Of a DNA stretch of 64,000 bases, positions 58,087 through 64,000 are shown piece after piece. Each line of letters begins with the position of its first letter. Within the stretch, counting starts at the first letter, position 1. This stretch comes from Planomonospora parontospora. GTDB taxonomy: Bacteria > Actinomycetota > Actinomycetes > Streptosporangiales > Streptosporangiaceae. The DNA is taken from positions 31,681 through 95,680 of the forward strand of contig BMQD01000023.1 in assembly GCA_014647935.1 (NCBI GenBank). The letters run 5' to 3'. The position numbers and the translations under genes are program-made. Below the pieces are notes generated by a model that was not told the origin of the DNA, searched no databases, and was given only the letters and a program-made list of their open reading frames with translations.

Positions 58087-58422
58087 ATGCGAAAAACCAG
58101 CCGGGATGGGCTGGTTCGACGCGGATTGCGCAGAGAGATCGTTTCTCTGCTAGCTATGATCATGATCATGTGGACTCTCGCCGCTATCGCGGGCGTGATG
58201 ATCGGGATTCGTTTGTTCGTAGGGCTAGCTCGGGTTCCTTGGACCTGGAACCGATCGGTAGCCCGCGGCTACCTGTCGATCTACGTGCTAGCGGTGTTCG
58301 TCTTCGCCGGATACCTGATCGCTGTGGGGTCCAATGAACTGTGGACCCTGCTGGTTGTCGTCGTCTTCGGACCAGGCCTGTACGTGGCCCTCAGGCAGCT
58401 CTCCGCTCTTGGGCGGTCTTGA
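58087..58422 (+). CDS. Membrane protein antisense to the lysis cassette, 111 aa
   Basis: Three hydrophobic segments (MWTLAAIAGVMIGIRLFVGL, LSIYVLAVFVFAGYLIAVG, LWTLLVVVVFGPGLYVALR). The start is uncertain: ATG 58087 (AAGGGG) overlaps a leftward terminator hairpin, so ATG near 58157 may be correct. It runs rightward between two leftward genes, as a lysogeny-expressed moron might, perhaps for superinfection exclusion. Confidence 0.5.
   Translation: MRKTSRDGLVRRGLRREIVSLLAMIMIMWTLAAIAGVMIGIRLFVGLARVPWTWNRSVARGYLSIYVLAVFVFAGYLIAVGSNELWTLLVVVVFGPGLYVALRQLSALGRS
58095..58116 (-). terminator. Leftward terminator between amidase and holin
   Basis: Stem AACCAGCC/GGCTGGTT, followed leftward by TTTTTCG. 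It would end transcripts from the tail/amidase side before the holin gene, so holin may have its own promoter. Confidence 0.65.
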
Positions 58423-58520
58423 TTCTGTGACACAGGGGGCGATGCCTCTGAGGTTTCGGATGAAAAGTGCTTAGTTGCTGGAGTCGATCAAGCCCGAGCT
58501 CCGGCCGGGCCGCTCGTCGT

Positions 58521-59318
58521 CTACGACAGCGCGGCGATCCAGCACGCGCGCGTCCAGGCCGGGCCGTCGCCCAGCTTCTTCGCGGCCTTGAACGCGAGGA
58601 CCTTCTCCTGAAGGTCGCCGCCGGGCTCGTAGACCATCGAGTGGAGGTTCTTCGGCTCGACACCGCGGGCGAACAGCACGGCCCGCATGGTCTTGACGTG
58701 CCGGTGCTCGTCGCCCGGCTTCAGGCCGGGCAGGTTCTTCACGATCAGGGTCTCCGTCCATGTGATCTCCGGTTTCGGGGCGGGCACCGGCTTGGCTGGG
58801 GCGGTCTTCGGCCGTCGAGCGCCTGCGCGCACCCATGCGTACAGCGGCCCGCCGGGGCAGGAGGTGGCGTAGCCGTCCCGGTGACCCTTCACCTCCCGGC
58901 CGGCGCCGCCCTCTCGGCGGAGGTACTCGATCGCGTCGACCACGGCGTGCAGCATGCCGTCGTTCGGCTCGGTGAACCCGCTCGATCCGACCAGGGCGAG
59001 CACCGCGTAATGGCCGCTGTTGAGGCCCGCCCCGTTCGCCGCCGGAACGACGCCGGGCCCGCGGCCCATGAACACCCGCTGATGCGGACACGCCACCAGG
59101 CTGTAGCCTAGGTCGATGTACGTCTCGCCCCGGCCGCCGGACATGTGCATCCGCTGGAAGGCGAGCACCAGCTCGATGCAGATCCGGTGATCGTCCACGA
59201 TGCCCGGCGGGACGTACCCGCCCGTGTAGTGGACCTTCACACCGCGCGTGCGGGTGATGCGCGTGTAGCGGCCGGATGGAGCCTTCGCCCCCCAGCCCTT
59301 CCGAGAGATTATCTTCAC
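58521..59318 (-). CDS. Endolysin, N-acetylmuramoyl-L-alanine amidase (PGRP-like)
   Basis: 265 aa. Amidase domain: VKVHYTGGYVPPGIVDDHRI (His ligand), YIDLGYSLVACPHQRVFMGR, then KGHRDGYATSCPGGPLY (second His and Cys). The C-terminal 80 residues (HRHVKTMRAVLFARGVEPKN) look like a peptidoglycan-binding module. It cuts the bond between muramic acid and L-alanine to release phage. Lies between the membrane accessory protein and the holin. Confidence 0.88.
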   Translation of the reverse strand: MKIISRKGWGAKAPSGRYTRITRTRGVKVHYTGGYVPPGIVDDHRICIELVLAFQRMHMSGGRGETYIDLGYSLVACPHQRVFMGRGPGVVPAANGAGLNSGHYAVLALVGSSGFTEPNDGMLHAVVDAIEYLRREGGAGREVKGHRDGYATSCPGGPLYAWVRAGARRPKTAPAKPVPAPKPEITWTETLIVKNLPGLKPGDEHRHVKTMRAVLFARGVEPKNLHSMVYEPGGDLQEKVLAFKAAKKLGDGPAWTRACWIAALS

Positions 59319-59330
59319 TGATGTTCCTCC

Positions 59331-59672
59331 TCACCCCTTGGTCAAGCTGATCAACGCAATGACCGCCCCGGCGATGGTCACCATCAGGCCGACGATCGCG
59401 ATGATCTGCCGGGTCCGGTCCGCGAGCTGCGCGCTCGTCACCGCTTCCCGCTCCACCGCGTCCAGCCGGTTCTCCAGCACCATGTGGCGGGCCTCGGCCG
59501 CGTCCCGGTCCTTCTTCACCTGCTCGGCCAGCTCGGCGTGACGGCCATCAACGTGGTCCAGGCGTTGCAGGATCAACGCGGTCTGCCCGGACGTCTTCTC
59601 GAATCCGACCTCGACCAGGCGGCGTAGCTCGGCCAGCGCGAGCGCGACATCCGCAGGGGGCTGCTCGTTCAT
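59331..59672 (-). CDS. Coiled-coil membrane protein of the lysis group
   Basis: 113 aa from ATG 59672. Coiled coil at about 10-85 (LVEVGFEKTSGQTALILQRL) then one C-terminal transmembrane helix (IIAIVGLMVTIAGAVIALI). Layout resembles XhlA-type hemolysin/holin partners next to endolysins. Confidence 0.7.
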   Translation of the reverse strand: MNEQPPADVALALAELRRLVEVGFEKTSGQTALILQRLDHVDGRHAELAEQVKKDRDAAEARHMVLENRLDAVEREAVTSAQLADRTRQIIAIVGLMVTIAGAVIALISLTKG

Positions 59673-60226
59673 CACACCTCCCGGCCCAGCGCCTGCTGCA
59701 GCTCCAGGCGGCGCTGCTCCATCCGGTCAGGGTCCGGCCGGTAGGTCGCTTTCAGCGCCTGCAGACGCTGCCCCGCGTCCACCACCGCCCCGCGGGCTCC
59801 GGCCAGGGCCGCGACCTGAACCCGCGCGGTCCCGCCCGGGGCGGGCTCCACGATCCGCACCACGTTCTCCTCGACCCACGAGCACCGCTCCAAATGCGCC
59901 TCGCGGGCCTGATCGGTGGTATCGGCGTTGTCGAGCCGGACCGGCCGGCCCTTGCGGAGCGCTGCCGCCGTCGGGTCGTCCGGCCAGGTGCCGCCGGGGA
60001 TGTGCAGTTGCAGGATCGCCACCCGCAGCAGCTCGTCGATGTCGTCCGGGTCGATCCCGTATTCGACGGCGAGGTTCTCGAAGGTGATGCTCGGCAGCAG
60101 ATAGCAGAAGTCCGGGGCGTCCGGGTTGGCCGGGTCGCGGGTGCGGATCGTCCACATCTCCACGCCGGAATGGTCCGAAGCGTACGCGTCCACGATGTGT
60201 CGTTCGATCGGTGCCATAGTGATCAC
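59672..60226 (-). CDS. Phage protein between tail and lysis genes, 184 aa
   Basis: GTG 60226 overlaps the tail-gene stop (GTGA); ATG 60217 is an alternative. Beta-rich N-terminus (GVEMWTIRTRDPANPDAPDF) and helical C-terminus (DAGQRLQALKATYRPDPDRM). Probably a minor tail or tail-tip accessory protein. Confidence 0.65.
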   Translation of the reverse strand: MITMAPIERHIVDAYASDHSGVEMWTIRTRDPANPDAPDFCYLLPSITFENLAVEYGIDPDDIDELLRVAILQLHIPGGTWPDDPTAAALRKGRPVRLDNADTTDQAREAHLERCSWVEENVVRIVEPAPGGTARVQVAALAGARGAVVDAGQRLQALKATYRPDPDRMEQRRLELQQALGREV

Positions 60227-63177
60227 TGCTTCCACGCGAAGTATTGGATGTCGTAACCTGCGCCGGGCACACCTTCGGTGGTCGAGAAGCCGAACCCGCT
60301 TTCGTTGCGGTTGTTGAGGCAGACTCCGTGCGGGCCGTGGATGTTGAACATCGTGGCGACCACGAACGCGGTGCCGCCGGTGAAGGTGAACCCGAACCCG
60401 ACCGTCCCCCAGCTGTTCGCCGGGAACGACGCGTTGCCTCGCGCGAAGGTGCTGCGACTGCCGGCCGTACCCAACCGGCCGGAGAACTCCAAGAAGCCGT
60501 CGTTGGTGACCTGCATGCCGTACTGGAACGCGTTACCCGCTCCGTCGACCACGCCGATATGAGCCGAGTTCGGGGTGAGCTGGATGAGGCCCTTGCGGTC
60601 ACCGTGGATGGCCGTGCCGATCTGCAGAGTGTTCGCTGACTCCACGAAGCTGGTGATGTAGTGGTAGTTCGTGTTGTCCTCGTAGAAGCGGATCTCCGGG
60701 TCCGCGCCGAGCAGCGGATTGATCACCAGGCGTTTGCCGGACGGACCTGATGAGAGCCGCCCCAGGATGTCCACCTCGCCGTTGGCCGCGTCCACGGTGA
60801 ACGTCCGCGTGCCGCTGGCGTTGAACGCCCGCACTCCCGAGGTGTCCACCTCGATCCGTGCGCCCGACGCACTCGACCGCAGTGTGAACGCGCCCGCCGA
60901 GGAGATGTTGACGGTCGTCACGCCGGAGCTGTTGAACGCCCGCAACCCCGTGGTGTCCAGCTGCACCCGAGGGCCCGACGCGGCCGACCGCAGCGTGAAC
61001 GCTCCGGTGTTCGGCAGCGACACCAGCTCGCTGCCGCCCGAGTCGTAGCCGCGCACGCCGGTCGAGTTGAGCTCCACCCGCGCGCTGCCCGGGTCGCCCG
61101 CGACGATCCGCGTGGAGACGGTGAGCACCGCGGCGAGCTTGCCCGCCGTGATCGCTCCGGCTTCTATCTTGTCCGCGCTGACGGCGTTCGCCGCCAGGTG
61201 GCCCGTCTGGACCGCGCGCGCCTGGATCAGGGAGCCCGTGATGGAGTTGGCGACGACCTTGTCGGAGGCGACGATCGTGCCGTCGAGGATGTCCGCGCCG
61301 TCGATGACCGCGCCGATCATGTCGGTGTCCACGAGCGGCGCCGTCGCGATGACCGCCGTCGCCGAGGCCGCGGACTCGTTGCCGGAGCGGTCGACCGCCG
61401 TGAGGAAGAACTCGCGGTCGGCCTCGTACGGCTGGCCGGTGACCACCACGGCCCCGGCCGCGTCCAGGTAGTCGACCGCGGCCGCCGGGTCCTCGGCCAG
61501 GGGGTCCCGCATCCAGATGCGAACCCTGGCGAAGTCGGCGGGCATCACCTGCCCGTCCGCCGTCAGGCCGTCCCACGCGACGGTGATGACCCCGAGCCGC
61601 GTCGACAGGAGCGGCGCGGACGGCACCGGAGGCGGTTCCGCATCGTCCGGGATCTCCACCGCGACCGGTTCGGAGAACACGCCCTTCACGCCCCGGGACG
61701 TGGCCCGGACCTTGAACGCGTACTCCCAGCCGACTTCCAGCGGCGAGTAGGTCGCCGTGGTGTCGCCGCCGCCGGTCATCGCGATCAGGTGCCACAGCTC
61801 GCCGACCTCGTTGCGGCGGGCGAACAGCTCATAGCCGTCGATGTCGAGCGCGACCCCGGCCGTGTCCGTGAGGGTCGGCGTCCACGTCGCGGTGATCTGC
61901 CCGGCCGCGATCCCGCCCGGCCCGATGTAGGCCACCGGTTCGATCAGCAGATCAGCAGGCGCGGCCGGGGCCCGGCCGCCGGCCTCCGGAGCGGGTGGCC
62001 GACCGGACCCGCCCGTCGACACTCCCCCGGCGAGGATGCCCGCCGCCTGGCGGGCCCGCTTGATGTCGCCTTCCACGAACCGGTCGTTGAGCACGAGGTT
62101 GCCCGACACCTGCCCGTCGACATCGACGGTCAGCGTGATCTGCCGGACCCGCAACGGCTGCATCACCGCGCCGTCGCCCGGCGCGAGCACCCGATCACCC
62201 GGCCGGTAATCGGCCCAGGGCAGCCACCGGGCAAGGTGCGGGATGATGCCGCGGGTGATCTGTACCCGCTCGCCGGAGGCTCGCGCCAGCGCCGCTTGAC
62301 CGAGCAGCGTCGCGGTCCCGTGGTCGGTGACGCCGCCCTGCTGCTGGTAGGTCTCCCAGCGGCCCCACGGCACGGTCGCGGCGGGGTTGGTCACCTCGAC
62401 CCGTAGACCCGGCTCGCCCGTCACCAGGATCGCCGAAGCGGCATCCTCCAAGGTGGCGTCGTCCGGCGCTTCGATGATGTCGCGGCCGAGCCGCAGGTCC
62501 ACCGGGTCCGGCCCGGCCGCGAGGTTCCGCGCCAGCGCGGTGCCCTCCCGGAACACCCGCAGCGTCCGGCCCTGCATCTGCCAGTCCACGATGCCCTGCT
62601 CAGCGAGGTTGATCAGCAGGGTCAGCAGCGGCATACCGGGCTCCACCGACAGCGTCAGCTTCGTCCCCCACGGGGTGCCCGCGCTGTCGTGGGTCGTGGT
62701 GAAGTCGGTGGCCAGGCCCGGCAGCGTCCCGCGGGCCTTGCCTTCGGTGATGAAGGTCCGCAGGATCGCGCCCGGCGTCGCGGCGGAGAAGATCCGCTTG
62801 CCGTCCGCCATGACCCCGCCCGGGTACAGCACGAGCTTGTGGAGCTGCCACGCCCACCCCGGGCAGGTGTAGGTCCGCACGCCGGTGATGTCAGTTTGGT
62901 CACTCGTCCGCTTGATCCGCAGGAACCGCCCGTCCGGCGCCTCGGCCCAGGGCCCGCCGTCCACGCTGTATTCCAGCGCGACCTCGCACGGCTCGGTGAG
63001 GTACTGCGCGCCGGCCGCGTGCGCTGAATACGAGATCCGCAGGCTCGGAACGTCATTGAGCGGCATCCCGGCCTCGAACCCGAGGAGCTGTGCAAGTATC
63101 CCGAGTCGAGGTCCGTTCGGGCTATAGGCAACCAGGCGTAGGCCATAACGGATTGGAACACCCGGTATGACGATCAC
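60223..63177 (-). CDS. Siphovirus-type tail-tip / receptor-binding protein
   Basis: 984 aa from GTG 63177 (GGAAGGGG at 5 bp); a longer frame to 63306 would overlap the rightward gene and lacks this SD. The N-terminal 350 residues resemble minor tail proteins of actinophages (Gp37-like: SLRISYSAHAAGAQYLTEPC, EVALEYSVDGGPW). Fibronectin-like modules follow (about 480-640: VITVAWDGLTADGQVMPADF), then an ADILDGTIVASDKVVANSIT helix region. Three related repeats (GVRGYDSGG, GLRAFNSSG, GVRAFNASG) precede a C-terminal head domain that would touch the host. It is the last tail gene before the lysis genes. Confidence 0.85.
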   Translation of the reverse strand: MIVIPGVPIRYGLRLVAYSPNGPRLGILAQLLGFEAGMPLNDVPSLRISYSAHAAGAQYLTEPCEVALEYSVDGGPWAEAPDGRFLRIKRTSDQTDITGVRTYTCPGWAWQLHKLVLYPGGVMADGKRIFSAATPGAILRTFITEGKARGTLPGLATDFTTTHDSAGTPWGTKLTLSVEPGMPLLTLLINLAEQGIVDWQMQGRTLRVFREGTALARNLAAGPDPVDLRLGRDIIEAPDDATLEDAASAILVTGEPGLRVEVTNPAATVPWGRWETYQQQGGVTDHGTATLLGQAALARASGERVQITRGIIPHLARWLPWADYRPGDRVLAPGDGAVMQPLRVRQITLTVDVDGQVSGNLVLNDRFVEGDIKRARQAAGILAGGVSTGGSGRPPAPEAGGRAPAAPADLLIEPVAYIGPGGIAAGQITATWTPTLTDTAGVALDIDGYELFARRNEVGELWHLIAMTGGGDTTATYSPLEVGWEYAFKVRATSRGVKGVFSEPVAVEIPDDAEPPPVPSAPLLSTRLGVITVAWDGLTADGQVMPADFARVRIWMRDPLAEDPAAAVDYLDAAGAVVVTGQPYEADREFFLTAVDRSGNESAASATAVIATAPLVDTDMIGAVIDGADILDGTIVASDKVVANSITGSLIQARAVQTGHLAANAVSADKIEAGAITAGKLAAVLTVSTRIVAGDPGSARVELNSTGVRGYDSGGSELVSLPNTGAFTLRSAASGPRVQLDTTGLRAFNSSGVTTVNISSAGAFTLRSSASGARIEVDTSGVRAFNASGTRTFTVDAANGEVDILGRLSSGPSGKRLVINPLLGADPEIRFYEDNTNYHYITSFVESANTLQIGTAIHGDRKGLIQLTPNSAHIGVVDGAGNAFQYGMQVTNDGFLEFSGRLGTAGSRSTFARGNASFPANSWGTVGFGFTFTGGTAFVVATMFNIHGPHGVCLNNRNESGFGFSTTEGVPGAGYDIQYFAWKQ

Positions 63178-63281
63178 ATTACCCCTTCCCACTGCTTGCA
63201 AAGGGCTGCGAAGATCGCATTTTCCTTCAGGTATCCTCTCGGTACACAACCCCAGAAGTCGCAGATCAAGAGAGGTGTAAA
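63178..63281. promoter_or_regulatory. Divergent control region
   Basis: 104 bp between the leftward tail gene and the rightward gene at 63282. AT-richer than the surroundings. SD sequences for both directions are visible; promoters are not resolved. Confidence 0.5.
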
Positions 63282-64000
63282 ATGCAGGATTTCCCCGATT
63301 TGCCACCCAATTTTTTCGTCGGCTTTGGCGTGTTAATCGTCGTGGCTATTTTTTGTATAATTGTGGCACTGATCAATTCGACAGAGAGAGAGATGCGCGA
63401 GAAAAATGTGGAGCGACAGAGGGTGGCCGCAGTGGCGGCAAAGAAAAAGATGATGGATAATTTTGCAATAGAGAAGGCTGATCCCATTTTTGATCCCGCC
63501 CTTTCGAAGGAGTCGAGGGAAGGGGCGCTACATCGATTGCTCATCCGCTATAAGGCCGATCCAAAGGGAGGCGATGTCAAAGGGGTGGTGTTTGTCTCAT
63601 CTCTAGATGAGAGGGCGGTCCTACTGGTGCGCCGAGCAAGGAGAGCCATCAGCGCCATTGAAGAGTCGGAGGTGAATAAAATTGGCGTGCTGGATGGTGC
63701 GGCGAATTCCATAATTCTCCCTCAGCGACTCTGGGAGATTGCACGGCTCCTAAAAATCCAATCGGACCTTATTTCCGAACATGCTGAATTCCGTCAAAGC
63801 GTTGCCACGCCTGAATTGGAAGAGGCCCTTGCCCCACAGGAAGAGGCTCTAGGCCGGTCGGTCGCGGCGACGGTTCAACGCGTTGCTGACCTGGAAGCGT
63901 ATGCACTCCGCGTTCAAGAAGCGGATTCGGCGCTCCTAGCAAAAAAAGTCCTCGACGGGAACGGCAAGTATCTAGATCTACTATCCATAACCGATGATGA
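63282..64000 (+). CDS. Membrane-anchored coiled-coil protein, partial (continues past the window)
   Basis: ATG 63282 with AGAGGTG upstream; open to the end (239 codons). N-terminal transmembrane helix (FFVGFGVLIVVAIFCIIVAL), then a charged coiled-coil region (EREMREKNVERQRVAAVAAK) and a mixed domain (GVVFVSSLDERAVLLVRRAR). Lower G+C than the phage genes, with AT-ending codons. Possibly a moron or other accessory insertion in the tail region. No family recognised. Confidence 0.7.
   Translation, partial: MQDFPDLPPNFFVGFGVLIVVAIFCIIVALINSTEREMREKNVERQRVAAVAAKKKMMDNFAIEKADPIFDPALSKESREGALHRLLIRYKADPKGGDVKGVVFVSSLDERAVLLVRRARRAISAIEESEVNKIGVLDGAANSIILPQRLWEIARLLKIQSDLISEHAEFRQSVATPELEEALAPQEEALGRSVAATVQRVADLEAYALRVQEADSALLAKKVLDGNGKYLDLLSITDD

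Noticed and set aside
60223-63306. Tail protein starting at 63306
   Set aside because: It would overlap the rightward gene at 63282 and lacks a ribosome site; GTG 63177 has a good one.

Overview
The window is high-GC DNA from an actinomycete mobile element. Supporting signs are GTG/TTG starts, a WhiB-type Fe-S regulator, DUF5753-type XRE regulators with a DUF397 partner, and actinophage-style genes. The lineage is probably Streptomyces/Actinomadura-like, but the sequence does not settle it. The best overall reading is a temperate phage that is kept as a plasmid (a phage-plasmid). One DNA carries a phage tail and lysis block, a large leftward early block with recombination and replication genes, a divergent repressor switch, and a complete-looking parA-parB locus with a cluster of candidate parS palindromes. 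No integrase, terminase, portal or capsid gene is visible; head genes could lie outside the window.

Layout. (1) 0.8-33.6 kb: about 65 mostly small leftward genes, many coupled by ATGA or GTGA overlaps. They include a surface protein, a J-domain protein, a replisome organiser, a SLOG protein, a WhiB, an HTH regulator, RusA, RecT with a YqaJ-type exonuclease, an excisionase-type HTH protein, an HU protein, a toxin-antitoxin pair and an ArdC-N-type protein. Rightward islands in this block hold the candidate immunity repressor (18.1 kb), a tandem ribbon-helix-helix gene with parAB (23.0-25.4 kb) and a secreted protein (25.6 kb). (2) 33.9-36.9 kb: four rightward genes of uncertain role and a 227-bp element with 32-bp inverted ends. 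(3) 36.9-39.9 kb: a plasmid-type Rep gene, a small RHH gene, a gene cut by an IS, and the frameshifted IS. (4) 40.0-46.6 kb: a secreted polymorphic toxin with a NucA/NucB-type nuclease tip, its probable immunity gene, and a truncated GntR gene. (5) 46.7-52.2 kb: an XRE/DUF6879 regulatory group and a candidate RiPP locus (methyltransferase, small peptides, radical SAM enzyme, PIMT-like methyltransferase). (6) 52.5-57.7 kb: a secreted lamin-tail protein and a single-chain restriction-modification-like enzyme, bracketed by a duplicated phage gene. (7) 57.7-63.2 kb: holin, amidase, membrane accessory protein and tail protein, all leftward. (8) 63.3 kb to the end: the start of an AT-richer rightward gene.

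Two dispersed palindrome families stand out. One is GAATGC-N6-GCATTC, always 18 bp, with 12 copies from 1.6 to 33.6 kb and none found further right. It occurs both between and inside genes and resembles an operator or stoperator network. The other is GCTTACC-S-GGTAAGC, with five copies from 22.2 to 29.2 kb around parAB; these are the likely centromere sites. Both were found by eye and need a computed scan.

Functionally, the early block would supply recombination, replication and regulation. ParABS and Rep would maintain the element as a replicon. The cargo between the early and late blocks offers the host competition (toxin/immunity), defence (R-M-like enzyme) and a possible new peptide natural product.
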